Assembly (NCBI GenBank): GCA_003427395.1
Contig: BFEA01000025.1
Location: 655,856-681,462, forward strand
Reading direction: 5' to 3'
From: Chara braunii
Lineage: Eukaryota > Streptophyta > Charophyceae > Charales > Characeae
DNA: 25,607 nucleotides
The notes beneath the pieces were generated by a model that searched no databases, was not told the origin of the DNA, and saw only the letters and a program-made list of their open reading frames with translations. Both the position numbers and the translations under genes were made by a program. Shown here one piece after another: positions 1 to 9,054 of the stretch (position 1 is the first letter of the stretch; each line of letters begins with the position of its first letter).

Positions 1-150
1 TGGGGCTGGGGTTGCGCCGCCACGTGGCGCTTCCCGATTCCTAAACCCCCTTCCCCAACGGCCACCACGCGTCCGCGCGGACACGTCCGCGGGGTCGCGG
101 ACTCGGCCGCGGCCGCGGACTTAGTCGCGCCTGTCTGCCGCCAAGGGGGA
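1..150. other. GC-rich palindromic block
   Basis: Very GC-rich DNA with several perfect inverted repeats: GCCACGTGGC (19-28, containing the plant G-box core CACGTG), GTCCGCGCGGAC (71-82), and CGCGGAC/GTCCGCG arms (76-82 and 85-91). No ORF of interest. It lies just upstream of the truncated LINE and is probably the insertion-site flank. Whether the G-box is used as a promoter element cannot be judged from sequence. Confidence 0.5.
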
Positions 151-185
151 TTCATAGTTGTAAACGTTCTATGTCGCCTACTTAG

Positions 186-1432
186 TGGGATTTTTTGGGT
201 GCTTGGCAGGTTGCCATTCCTTCGAAGTTGGTCCATGTTGATCAGTATGATCGAAAAAAATAATAGATATATTACCGCTGGATTGGATTAGAATCCTCAA
301 GAAAGGACCGACTCTGACTACAAAAGACTGGGTGTCCATCTTGTCTCAACCAGAAACTGTGGGAAACGTGTTGGAAATCTCTACCTCTGAGAACGTCCTG
401 TTAAAACTCTTCATACTAGGGGAAGATGGGTTTCTCATGCCAAAATCTCACCACCCGACAGGATGGTTCATGCAGGACACACTCTTTCGAATTAGGTTGC
501 TTTCAATTAAAGAGAAATTGCTTGCTTTTATGCCAGACACTCCCATCTCCCACCTTCCACTTGACCCAATCAGCTGGCCTTGGTCATGTCACAACCCCGC
601 TGGACCAATGCATATTAGGATGCCTTACAGTCTATCGGTAAAATCCGCATATAGGATGCTGAGGCCTAAGGTAGGCCTCAAGGAAAGAGTGCAGTACCGG
701 TGGATGAATCACTTAAGGGTAGGTATAGAAGAAGTACGTGCAATTAAGTGGTTTCAACTGTTCAATATCAAACCTGCAAAAATTGCATCTCTTCAATGGC
801 AAATAGCCCATCGTTGTCTTCCTACTGACGACTGGCTTATTCATAGAACTTCTCTGGAACAGAAAGGAAAAGCATCCCCCTGGTGTAAATTCTGTAAATC
901 TGCTTTTCCCTCCAAATTGATCCCTGAAACAATAGAACACATATTCCTGCAATGTCCAGGATCGGTGTGGCTATGGCGCTGGTGGGATAGAATTTGGAAT
1001 CAGACTGGAGTGTCTCTCCCGTGGCCACGGAATTGGAAAGCCTTATTACTCGAATCTTGGAATCCGACACAAGTAGACAATTTCACATTGAATTTTTTCA
1101 AGATTGCTAGGAGAGCGGTTTTATGGGCATTGTGGGTTCGCAGATGTACCTATGAGATGGAGGGGGCGCGACTTGATGGTCCGGAATTCACGGATTCCAT
1201 CAAACAGCAAATCCAGATGGACATCACAACCAAATGGGAAGTATTGAAGGAAAAATTATTTTTTTTTTCCCAAGAAAGAGACATCAAACATCACATCGGA
1301 ACATTTAATCAAGACTGGCTTAGAGGGGAACAGGGAGGGAGAGTGGGGAAGGTGGAATGGGAGAGAAGTAGTCTTGGAATTTCCGTCTCACCTTTCACAA
1401 CTGGTGTGATATTGATCCCAGCATCCCAATGA
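186..1432 (+). pseudogene. LINE ORF2 C-terminal fragment (zf-RVT domain)
   Basis: The fragment encodes the region after the RT domain of a plant L1 ORF2 protein. From about 251 to the TGA at 1430-1432 one frame is open for 393 codons. Visible marks are a Trp-rich segment, then a zf-RVT motif: CKFC, 14 residues, H, four residues, C (about nt 887-955), followed by a WLWRWWDRIW stretch typical of this domain. Upstream, 186-256 is open in another frame and reads as the same protein. The switch falls in the seven-A run at 254-260 and fits loss of one A. This segment follows the RT and is thought to bind the element RNA. With no endonuclease or RT catalytic core it is a dead fragment, although the remaining frame has no stop, unlike copy B. 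Confidence 0.85.
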
Positions 1433-2028
1433 GTCCTCTAGCCGATTTCCCAGATCCCTTTCCCCAGTCTGGTATGCCACTGGTTCCAATCTCATGGTTT
1501 GCGCAAGATGTTGTTTGAATCTATCAATCTATCAATAATTCTTTTATGCTTGCTACCCAAAGTATGTATCAGTCGAAGGTTGTTCAATCTCACTCATCTG
1601 AGTGTCCCATCAAGGCAACAACTTAGGAAAGAGACTGGAAGTGCTCGCTGAATTCGTAGAGTTGGCGCCCGATTAGGGTGAAGAGGCACAAAATTCTCAG
1701 TCCCTCATTTAAAAAAAGGATTAGATGCTAGGCTGTGTGTCTGGCGTCTACACTCTGTGGGCGAAAATTTAAGTCCTCGATTGATTATGTCCATTGGGCG
1801 CCCCTTCAGGGTGAAGAGGCGTAGAAGTCACCACTATTTAGTGCTAGGCATAATAACATATCTGGCACCCAATTGGGTGAAGAGGCAAAACTGTCCCCAA
1901 CAGTCTCGTTCCTTTCAGCTTCAATTTTGAGTTTTATTCACTACTGATGATGTTAAGGGACGATGGACCCGATTTCCAGCATGTGCATTATTGTTGATGT
2001 TAAGGGACGCTGGACCCGGTCTCCAGCA

Positions 2029-2031
<3 letters not shown>
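1433..2031 (+). other. LINE copy A 3' UTR with three motif repeats
   Basis: Non-coding tail of LINE copy A. A motif close to GGCGCCCGATTAGGGTGAAG followed by AGGC occurs three times, at about 1664, 1796 and 1863, with the GGGTGAAGAGGC core unchanged. Two copies are also associated with a TGCTAGGC element (1727 and 1841). The repeats precede the two terminal hairpins, so the UTR seems to have grown by local duplication. Confidence 0.7.
1949..2028 (+). repeat. Tandem 3'-terminal hairpin of LINE copy A
   Basis: Two 33-nt copies start at 1949 and 1996, 47 nt apart. The second contains GCTGGA (2009-2014), loop CCCGGTC and TCCAGC (2022-2027), a perfect 6-bp stem. The first (1962-1980) has one mismatched pair. 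Only three nucleotides separate the second copy from the poly(A). The same hairpin ends LINE copy B at 24278-24296. In stringent-type LINEs a 3' hairpin is known to be bound by the reverse transcriptase; that role here is inferred from position and sharing. Confidence 0.75.

Positions 2032-2073
<42 letters not shown>
2032..2073 (+). repeat. Poly(A) tail of LINE copy A
   Basis: A run of 42 uninterrupted A residues directly after the terminal hairpin. It marks the 3' end of the retrotransposed copy. Confidence 0.95.
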
Positions 2074-2075
<2 letters not shown>

Positions 2076-2306
2076 GTATTCTTACTCAACCTCTTTTTAA
2101 TAACCCCTAATGGTCCCCTATCTTCTTGATTGTAATGTTTTGCCTTTTTGTCTCACTGGTCCGTGTTCCTTTCGCCTCCCATGGATGACCCATGGGGTAG
2201 CTACCCTGTCGCACCTTTTGGTTGAATTGGGTTGTCGCTGAAAAAGAGTTGAGGACATGCAACATTCTTTGCATGGGCTGCATTTTTGGCGACATAATTT
2301 TCGTGA

Positions 2307-2852
2307 GTTGATGGGCGTTTTACCTGGTCAGTGAAAGCAGAGTGCAAACTAAAACATATTTACCGGGTGCCTGGTTTAAAGATGATACAATCTCCTAATC
2401 CCCAACGATTGCTGGGAAATGACTTGTTGGAAGGTGGTAGATGGTTACATGGGGCTTGGGTCCCCTTTGGTGGAATCGCCCGGGCTTCCGATTGGTTCTC
2501 AGCTTCGAAGGTTGAAGGAGTTTGTCTTGTTGAGCTGCCGTCACACCTCCATCCTACCTATCTTCCTTTCTGCCAGGCTCGCCTTGCTAAGGACCTGCCT
2601 ATTGACCCTCATAACTACCACTGGCCAGATCGTGAGGGTCGGGTTTTGTCCTTGTTCCAACATGAGGCTCGGTTGGCCTACTCCTTGTTGTTACTCGCCA
2701 TGGGTATACCTTGGGATCTTGTAACCAAGTGGTGGCAATTGGGTTACACTAGTAGACCGTATTGGTACATCTCGTCTTCAGCCTTTCTCACGTTTGCTTA
2801 CCACTTTGCCTGTGGGGAAACAGGTTGGTTTGCCTTGGTTAATCACTCATAA
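2307..2852 (+). CDS. Unassigned ORF, 182 codons open
   Basis: The frame is open from 2307, after a TGA at 2304-2306, to a TAA at 2850-2852. The sequence is protein-like rather than repetitive: a Trp- and aromatic-rich C-terminal half with a hydrophobic stretch (about nt 2670-2700, YSLLLLAMGI) and a WYISSSAFLTFAYHFACG segment. I do not recognise the family. There is no ATG near the upstream end; a GTG lies at 2331, so this may be an exon or a decayed fragment rather than a whole gene. It lies about 230 bp beyond the poly(A) of LINE copy A and is not part of that LINE. A spurious ORF is possible. Confidence 0.3.
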   Translation, partial: VDGRFTWSVKAECKLKHIYRVPGLKMIQSPNPQRLLGNDLLEGGRWLHGAWVPFGGIARASDWFSASKVEGVCLVELPSHLHPTYLPFCQARLAKDLPIDPHNYHWPDREGRVLSLFQHEARLAYSLLLLAMGIPWDLVTKWWQLGYTSRPYWYISSSAFLTFAYHFACGETGWFALVNHS

Positions 2853-3276
2853 TGCCGTCTCAATTGAGGCATGGCTTTTCTGCAGAAGACACCTAGGTTT
2901 TCTCTTTTGCTTGGCTTGTTCCGCAGGATGTGTTGCTGAACACCAAAAACATATGTGGCTCAATCAATGCTCGCTCGGTCTGGGTGAAGTGGCGGCAAGT
3001 ATCACCTCTTCCTATATACTGGGGTGATTTGCAGTCAGAGAGTGCCATATTGTTGGGTACAGTCCTTATTTGACTTTCTAAGCCCCCTGCCTAAGTGTTT
3101 GATGTCTTGCGGGCGCCGCTGCTTTGACATCTTTGGCGCCAACAAAATGAGGTTATGCGTGATGGCGATGATCACTCTCCTTAGTAGGTGCTCAGGTGTG
3201 TTTCCGTAATCTTTGTCACATTGTGATCTTGGATTGACGGCACCTGGCCCTTTTCTTAGTGAAATTTTTGGTTGGA
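2853..3276 (+). other. Possible decayed continuation of the unassigned ORF
   Basis: No intact gene. A different frame is open from 2897 to 3070 and reads as plausible protein (it begins VFSFAWLVPQDVLLNTKN and contains SVWVKWRQV). It follows a pyrimidine stretch ending in CGCAG at 2922-2926 that could be a 3' splice site. Further short open pieces near 3101-3180 are broken by stops. This is consistent with an intron/exon join or a frameshifted pseudogene; I cannot decide which. Confidence 0.25.
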
Positions 3277-3293
3277 CACGCAGTCGAGCGCAC

Positions 3294-3484
3294 GGTCCCC
3301 GCTGGGGGGACCTTCCCGGTCACGTTGTCGAGCGCATCGGCCCCCGCCTTTTCTTGCGAAGAGGCGGGAGCCCTCCTGGCCACATCACACAGGAGTTACA
3401 CAATAAAACATAACACGAAGACAACTTGGAGACGACGTGAAATAGTTTTCGCGAACCGCCGAGGCGGTGCGAGGTCGCGTCGTC
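3294..3484. repeat. Hairpin cluster at the left edge of the structured tract
   Basis: Perfect inverted repeats follow one another: GGTCCCC/GGGGACC (3294-3312), CCCGCCT/AGGCGGG (3343-3368), and a nested pair with GACGACG/CGTCGTC outside (3431-3437 and 3478-3484) and ACCGCC/GGCGGT inside (3455-3468). No coding sense. This is where the hairpin-dense DNA begins. Confidence 0.6.
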
Positions 3485-3508
3485 CCTTCGCTGCTCTTAG
3501 CCGGGTGC

Positions 3509-3715
3509 GTCAGCTGTACATCCCGCGGTCCCCTACGACAGGACAGGTTCCCACGGGGCATAGTAAGCTTGCTTCCCTAAGGGGTTGTCACCACCCTTAG
3601 GGGTGTATCCCTACCGAGCTACTGACCCACGTGCGAAAGCTTTTACATGCAGTTGCAGAGGTCGGTCAACCGATGGCGTTTGCTCGCATGCTGTAGTATA
3701 GGTATACGAGATTTA
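3509..3715 (+). repeat. Structured repeat block, copy 1
   Basis: Homologous to the block at 9929-10140. The most similar part (3601-3710 against 10025-10140) is roughly 80% identical by hand alignment, including GAGCTACT and AAGCTTTTAC. A hairpin CCCTAAGGG/CCCTTAGGG (3575-3583 and 3594-3602) sits where copy 2 has a different-sequence hairpin. Non-coding; family not recognised. It is not a plausible LTR because I see no TG...CA ends, primer site or internal gag-pol. Confidence 0.7.
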
Positions 3716-4640
3716 AAAGTCTGTTGAACCCGGACGCCGTCCTTCACTTAGGGCGCCGATCTCCTAAGGATGAAGCGTACGCTGGTCGACTGGAGTGGTT
3801 TCAATCAAGTATAGAAACCAACAACATCTTGACCCTAGTCCCTTGCATACAATTTCCCCATACACATATAGGTATATATGTAATTTACTCAGACGAAATC
3901 ACCAAAAGTAATATACATGAAGTCACTCTTTTAAATCAACCAGCTCAACAATTATAGCACAATTCTTTAATAGGTTTGGTCTGACGAAAAGGGTCATGCT
4001 ATCGGGCTTTCCTACTCGTTGTCGATATGGTCGACACATAAATTTTCTTTTTCAAGCCTTTTAAGCTAAAGTCAGACTTTTTCCCAAGTCTGAATTTAGA
4101 ACAACATCATGCCTACAGAAGCTTGTCATGGGTAGCTGCTGCAAGTAAATACCACTGCTACCATGCAGATCAACAAGTGATCTGGTTCCCAGTCAAAGTT
4201 TGAACTCTCGGTTCGACCCAACTTCTGCTATCGTCTCTATCTTGCTTCTAACATGCGTCTTTATGCATGTGATTACCCCTCAATGCATAAGCATAATAGT
4301 GTCATCATCGGGGTAATCCAGATACTATCCATCTGGCGGTCCTATCTATATAACGTGTTTTTGTTTTGTGTTTTATGATTACATCGTAAACTCATGAGTC
4401 ATATGACTTCCTCAACAGGATAAGTCAATGCGTAGGTGTTATCTGAAATCCAAGTTGGATATCAGAAGACGGTGTGTATCCCAAGTAGATCTACCGTTCT
4501 CCGCGCGCCTGAGCCTCCAATGAATCCAATCGCGTGAGCTCACTGTCATCGAATGTTAGGGTAGTCCTCCGTCCACCTTGCATGACTCTAATAATTAGAG
4601 TGTCATAGAAAGAGGTCATCCGTGAAGCTAACCTCAAAAC
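3716..4640. repeat. Hairpin-dense non-coding stretch
   Basis: Contains many perfect short palindromes: TGTCGA/TCGACA (4020-4036), TCAGACTT/AAGTCTGA (4072-4093), CAGATCA/TGATCTG (4166-4184), GATTACCCC/GGGGTAATC (4271-4279 and 4310-4318), CCAGAT/ATCTGG (4318-4336), ACTCATGAGT (4390-4399), AGTCATATGACT (4397-4408), a 12-bp stem with one mismatch at 4442-4466, and ACTCTAAT/ATTAGAGT (4585-4601). No gene is supported. Confidence 0.6.
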
Positions 4641-6790
4641 TATGACTCGCAGAGGCCGACTAAGTCCAAATAAGTGTCGGGTCTCTATGTCCTGGATCCG
4701 GATGACGTCGAAGCGTCTGCCGGACGAGGTAATCCTGATACTCACAATCACTCGGGAGAGACATTGGAGATTACTCGCACAGTGAAAATACAATGTGTAT
4801 CAATAAAACTCCTCGGGAGTTCGAGCCGTGCTTGCCCGAAAATCCACTCAAGTGCTAGAGAAAGATCCCTCTCAATTTCGGAGTAGGCCGATGAAGCCGA
4901 TCCACTCCGTGGGAGAACCATCTTGAACTCGTAAAAGTTGCTCTACTCCTCTTATGAGATCGTCCTCAAGCGTATCACGAACCAACAAGTACCTCGGGAT
5001 GGTCATATCTTGTCGAGTTCCAAGCATCTGCGTATCAGAATAAAACTTCATCAGTTGAGTAATCGTTCTATGAGTTCATCCTCCTCATTTAACTATGCAT
5101 ACTCTAAGAATGGTTCAACTCGTAGAATGATGAACCTATTCGTTCATACTCATCTTGTATGATATATGCCAAAGAAAGGACTTTGTCGTTCGTTCAACCA
5201 AAGTACAGAACGAACGAAAGTCAGCCTTATCTCAGGAATTTCGTCCATTCGAGGGTTTATCTCATATGGTTGCATCACCACGAAGTTCATGTTGGCGAAG
5301 TCGCGATCGGGCAGTGGCGGCGCGAACTCGTAGTGAAGGATGTCCAATCCGGTTCATGATCTGAAAATAAGTCGTCTAAGAGGGTTTCGCGCACTACCAT
5401 CCTAGAACCGTGGAACATCCTCCTCAGAATATAATTCATCCGGATTGAAGACGGCTCGCCCTACTCTCTCTAATCTTTCTCCATTACGTCTTGAGGACTC
5501 AGCCCATTCTGCCGCTATGTCACGATTGCGGAAAAAGTAACAGATCGTTGTCCCTGCTGCCATCTGAAAAGAAAGAGGAGAGTAGTTACGTTAAAATCTC
5601 TGCTACTAAGTATTATTCATACATCCTTCTTTCTTTCGGTTCGTACTTCTTCTGGTACGACCGTTCGCGATAAGAGTGTCTAACTGCACTCTGCTTAAAC
5701 TAGTATGACACGAACTGGGCTGCTTATGGCACCAGTTCCCCATGCGTCAGTGACTCTTAATATGGTCACCAAAAGGTTATACTACAACAGTTCTCCCTTA
5801 CAAGAGGCGCCAAGAAATTCTAGAGGCCTTTCCGTGAATATACGTTTGTCCTTCCCCTAGGAGGTGGTCTGGGATACCTCTCATCCTCGCCCGAGAGAAC
5901 CTCAGATCTCAGAAGTCGGGTTGACTCCACCACAACAGCATGGTACCCCCCCACAGAGCGGTCCACTCCGAGTCGATAACAGGGCCGGCCCCTAAGGCAA
6001 CGTACCCCCGCCTCATATGCCTCCTAGAAAAAGAAAAGGAATCTACCACGGTGAGCGAACGACCTCTTGCCGTCTGACGTCAAGAACAACTTAGACGAAA
6101 AATGATCACAGAAGGAAGAGTCATTCAGACGAACGAGCATAGACGGAGAGGGTCATTCAGGAAAGAACCGGTGACCTTGGAAAAAATCTATGTCCATTTC
6201 AGACTTTTCTTCTTAGTGATCGCTTTATTTATCTATTTATTTATTTTTGTCGTCTTCTTTCTTTTTTCGGTTTGACACATACATATAAGTGTGAAGTAGT
6301 GAGAGCAACCAAACATTAGCCATCTCATGGTCAAACCCACTTCCATTTCAATAAGTCACACCTGCAGTCGGATCAGACGACAAGTTCAACAGAAAAACAA
6401 TGCAAACCCAAACTCGGGTCAGACTCACATTCACACGGGCAAACACACATTTCCTCTACCTTTCAGTGAACATTCAAAGGACAGGGTCGAGCAAAGTGTG
6501 GGTTCACTGAGGCGTGAAAGAGTCCGAGTCGAATTAACTGACCACCGACCTTGAAGTTTACTCGAAAAAGTCGTAAAACTCTTGTCTTCAGGATTTTACT
6601 ATGGCGGGTCTTCAACAAAATGATCTACACCACTCTCTAGCTGCGACCACTTGCCACAACACCCCCTCACTTACTTTTCAGTAAGCGTCGCCGCCACATG
6701 CTTCCACCGTCACCGCGTTACAGCGCCGTCAAGTTCACGCCTCCTCAAAATACACCACTCTAGTGGCACCTCCCCTGCGCCAATTCCCAA
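4641..6790. other. Unassigned non-coding stretch with scattered hairpins
   Basis: I see no gene here. Notable structures are AACTCC/GGAGTT (4807-4821), a perfect 10-bp hairpin TCGTTCGTTC/GAACGAACGA (5186-5217), a 9-bp stem with one bulge near 5637-5663, GAACTGG/CCAGTTC (5712-5738), and a TTTA-type tract around 6224-6248. The short ORFs in this stretch have no recognisable protein content. Confidence 0.5.
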
Positions 6791-6799
6791 TTGCTGCTC

Positions 6800-7310
6800 A
6801 ACGCAAAAATACTGACGTCACCGTCGTAAATCCTGTGCTGTCGTTGTAAAAATATTTTGCAGTGTCTCCGCACCACTGTCGTTAAACTTAGTGCAGCTGC
6901 CGCAAAAATTCGACAGCGCTTCCTCACCACTGCCGTCAAACTTAGTGTCACTGCCGTATAAATTTGGCAGCACTTCCGTACTACCGCCATAGAAACCTGC
7001 GTTGCTGCCGCAAAAATTCGGCAACACTTTCGTACTACCACCGTAAAACCTGCGTAGCCGCCGCTGAATTTTGGCAGCACTTCCGTACTACCGCCGTAAA
7101 ACCTACGTGGCCGCCGCAGAATTTCGGCAACACTTTCGTACTACCGCCGTAAAACTTTCATCGCCGCCGCAAAAGTTCGGCAGCACTTCCGTACCACTGC
7201 CGCAGAACCTGCGTCGCCGCCGCAGAATTTCGGCAGCACTTCCGTACTACCGCCGTAAAACTTGCGTCGCCGCCGCCCTGCCGCTGTAAACTTTTTGCAG
7301 CACTTCCCCA
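6800..7310. repeat. 53-bp minisatellite
   Basis: Tandem repeat with period 53-54 bp. Well-aligned unit starts are about 6858, 6912, 6966, 7020, 7073, 7126, 7179 and 7232. A typical unit opens GGCAGCACTTCCGTACTACC and ends in a CGCCGCCGCAGAATTTC-like part. The right-hand units are most alike; those left of 6966 are more diverged. A last irregular unit begins near 7296. Overlapping ORFs on both strands are by-products of the repeat, not genes. The GGCAGCACTTCC phrase recurs outside the array at 11474-11485. Confidence 0.9.
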
Positions 7311-7680
7311 CAGTAGTGGAAAAATGACAGGCCAAAATTAGTAAAATTTGGGCCTCAGGCCCAAATTGCACTTTGCCGCACTGTCGTAGCCTTGCAGCGT
7401 TCCTGGATCAGTCCAGGGGGACCAGCACCAGCCAAAGGGGAGGGGAACAGAGTGTTCCCTACCTTAGCAATGGCTGCCCTGCTCCTCCTCTCGCTCCATT
7501 GTAGTCCTCTAGCCTCCTCCTTAAAGTCTTCAGGCAACACCTTAGCTTCTCAGCAGCACTCAAGTGTGCACATCACACAATTGACAGCACGAGTGCTTCT
7601 GTGTGGCAACTGGGGACAGGTGCCTGTTTTATAGTAGCTGAGGAGGGTTGGATGTCACTCCAGCCCCCAGGCAAAATCGC

Positions 7681-8047
7681 GGGCTCACAGTGAGCCCTTG
7701 GCCAAGATCCAGGGCTAACTGTGGCCGCAACAAAGCCACAGCCTTAATGTGGGACAGTTTCTTTAACTGCCCTATTTTTTTTATTTTTTTTTTCCCAGCC
7801 ATCTCGTAATCTCACAAGATAGTTGGGCTCCTTCCATTTCTAAAACTGTTTTTCTTTTATTTTTCTGATAAGGGGTTGAAGAGATACAACCCGTTTCAGT
7901 TTGATGTATCTGGACCCTTTTTCCAGGGCAGATACATCGGGGAAAAGGCTGTACTTAGCCTTTTCCTTTTGTGGCCCCTCAATTCCCAGGGTCCCTTTAA
8001 AAACGGGAGTCTGTCAGTTACCTCTAGCAGCTTATACCAGAGGTAAC
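7681..8047. repeat. Hairpin array, segment 1
   Basis: Five strong hairpins in under 370 bp: GGGCTCAC/GTGAGCCC (7681-7697), CTGTGGC/GCCACAG (7719-7741), GATGTATCTG/CAGATACATC (7903-7938, 10 bp), GGAAAAGGCT/AGCCTTTTCC (7941-7966, 10 bp, loop 6), and GTTACCTCT/AGAGGTAAC (8017-8047, 9 bp). The density of 8-10-bp perfect arms is well above what random sequence should give. Non-coding. Confidence 0.75.
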
Positions 8048-8070
8048 ACCTCGTGAAGACAAGTGTCCTC

Positions 8071-8125
8071 ACGAAAAAAACAAAGAAAAAAAAAAAAGAA
8101 TAAAGAAAAAAATAAAGAAAACTCT
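8071..8125. repeat. A-rich tract
   Basis: Interrupted run of A with occasional G, C or T, between two hairpins. No other signal seen. Confidence 0.8.
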
Positions 8126-8132
8126 AACCCCT

Positions 8133-8179
8133 CAACTGCAATGCTCCTGGCCGTGATTTGAGCCAGGAACATGCAGTTG
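8133..8179. repeat. Long imperfect hairpin
   Basis: Arms 8133-8151 and 8162-8179. CAACTGCA pairs with TGCAGTTG and CCTGGC with GCCAGG, with a small bulge and mismatch between them, giving about 17 pairs around a 10-nt loop. Longest single hairpin in the array. Confidence 0.75.
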
Positions 8180-8345
8180 TTTGCCAACAGCCTGCTCCTT
8201 CCCTCTGCTGCCCTCCCCTAAAAACCGGGAGTACAGTTATCAGGTTGGGAGGAGTAGGTCCTCCTTCTCCAAACCACCCCGTTTTCTCTCTCTCTCCCTC
8301 TCTTCAACTCCCTCAGTCTTTTCTCACGCTCGCACTTGTGAGCCA

Positions 8346-8456
8346 CGAGATTTGAAATCTCGCGGCCACAATTATTCCTTCTCAAAATGAAGTGGGAGCT
8401 GGTGTGCTCCCACACAGTCCAAAGGACTGTTCCTCCTACCACGAGGCAGTTGCCTC
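8346..8456. repeat. Hairpin array, segment 2
   Basis: CGAGATTT/AAATCTCG (8346-8362), GTGGGAGC/GCTCCCAC (8392-8413), ACAGTCC/GGACTGT (8414-8430) and GAGGCA/TGCCTC (8443-8456). The second and third abut with no spacer. Confidence 0.75.
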
Positions 8457-8471
8457 ATTGTTGTTGCTTCC

Positions 8472-8489
8472 TTTTTTTTTTTTTTTTTT
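8472..8489. repeat. Poly(T) tract, 18 nt
   Basis: Uninterrupted T run immediately after hairpin segment 2. It could be the minus-strand view of an A tail, but no element end is recognisable. Confidence 0.9.
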
Positions 8490-8587
8490 AACAGTTTTTA
8501 GTTTTCTAAGTTTCAGCCCCCCTCGTTTTCCCTGTTTGGTCGAGCTACAACGGCTCACGAACGGGGAGGTGGGGAGAAAACGAAGGA

Positions 8588-8614
8588 AACAAAAAAACAA
8601 ACAAACAAACAAAA
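8588..8614. repeat. (AAAC)n microsatellite
   Basis: An A run followed by several AAAC units. Confidence 0.85.
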
Positions 8615-8656
8615 CTGAAAAAAACAACAAACTAATGCCCAGAATGGGCTTCCGTA

Positions 8657-8677
8657 TACCCCCATAATCTAGGGGTA
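8657..8677. repeat. Hairpin upstream of the ribozyme
   Basis: TACCCC (8657-8662) pairs with GGGGTA (8672-8677). A second small hairpin, CCCAT/ATGGG (8695-8709), overlaps the 5' strand of ribozyme stem III and would compete with it. Confidence 0.6.
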
Positions 8678-8703
8678 GATTCATTCACTTTTGCCCATCC
8701 TCA

Positions 8704-8764
8704 GATGGGTTGTAGGGGTCCAACCCCCTGATGAGTCGGTGAAAGCCCGACGAAACAGTCTGTC
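8704..8764 (+). ncRNA. Candidate type III hammerhead ribozyme
   Basis: Every conserved hammerhead position is present in the right order. The predicted cleavage triplet GUA is 8712-8714. Stem I is GGGGT (8715-8719) with ACCCC (8723-8727), loop CCA. The core CTGATGA is 8728-8734. Stem II is GTCGG (8735-8739) with CCGAC (8747-8751), loop TGAAAGC. The GAAA core is 8752-8755. Stem III is 8704-8713 with 8755-8764: ten consecutive pairs, four of them G-U wobbles, starting with the required U16.1-A15.1 and G16.2-C15.2. Predicted self-cleavage is after 8714. GUA is a known but less common triplet. Stem I has an unusually small loop, so the usual loop I-loop II contact may be weak. An alternative type I reading using GUC at 8762-8764 lacks a good stem I. 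Activity is inferred. Confidence 0.65.
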
Positions 8765-8775
8765 GCAGTCCCTAT

Positions 8776-8810
8776 CCCCCCCCTTTTTTCTCTCTCTCTC
8801 TCTTTCTGTG
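8776..8810. repeat. C run followed by CT microsatellite
   Basis: A C run, a T run and a (CT)n stretch lie just downstream of the ribozyme candidate. On the minus strand this is a polypurine tract, but it is in the wrong orientation to serve as the polypurine primer of a plus-strand retroelement. Confidence 0.8.
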
Positions 8811-8843
8811 CGCCTGTACCTAGGCACTATAAGCTCCAAGTTC

Positions 8844-8888
8844 GGGCGCTAAAGCGCCCAGGCGCCCGTTCTTCAAACGAACGGGCGC
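8844..8888. repeat. Two abutting GC-rich hairpins
   Basis: GGGCGCT/AGCGCCC (8844-8859, loop 2) followed two bases later by GCGCCCGTTC/GAACGGGCGC (8862-8888, 10 bp, loop 7). Both are perfect. The GGGCGC/GCGCCC sequence is shared between them, so alternative pairing is possible. Confidence 0.8.
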
Positions 8889-8970
8889 TGTACTGAATCT
8901 AAAAATAAGACAATAATATTAAAAAAAAAATTAAGAAAAAAAAATCTTAGAAACGAAAAGAACAAAACAA

Positions 8971-9054
8971 AAAAACGGTATGACGTCGTTGAAAACGGCA
9001 CCAGTTTTACAGGGACTGCAAGTCCCTAGTCTTCTTTATGCGTCATGTGGCGCC

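Larger units (their letters stand above)
186..2073 (+). mobile_element. LINE-1 copy A, 5'-truncated, with intact poly(A) tail
   Basis: This is the 3' end of a plant L1-type non-LTR retrotransposon. It contains the C-terminal part of ORF2 including the zf-RVT zinc-binding segment, a 3' UTR of about 600 bp, a duplicated terminal hairpin and a pure poly(A). LINE-like coding sense can be followed upstream to about 186; the exact 5' junction is not visible and may lie near 143, where the GC-rich block ends. The endonuclease and the catalytic RT motifs are absent, so this copy cannot move itself. The pure A tail suggests a fairly recent insertion. I found no convincing target-site duplication between the DNA after 2073 and the first 190 bases. 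Confidence 0.85.

Noticed and set aside
19-28. G-box palindrome as a promoter
   Set aside because: No gene start or TATA element can be tied to it, and it sits in GC-rich palindromic DNA where such a match is easily expected.
4210-4219. GGTTCGACCC resembles a tRNA B box
   Set aside because: The surrounding bases do not make a proper T stem and no acceptor or D arm can be drawn, so neither a tRNA nor a tRNA-derived SINE head is supported.
6760-7371. Overlapping ORFs on both strands with repeated peptides
   Set aside because: They are translations of the 53-bp minisatellite in several frames; the period is often not a multiple of three overall and no domain is present.
8700-8810. Classifying the hammerhead locus as a standard plant retrozyme
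   Set aside because: Only one hammerhead is present, with no paired LTR and no tRNA-Met primer site; the nearby polypurine tract is on the wrong strand.
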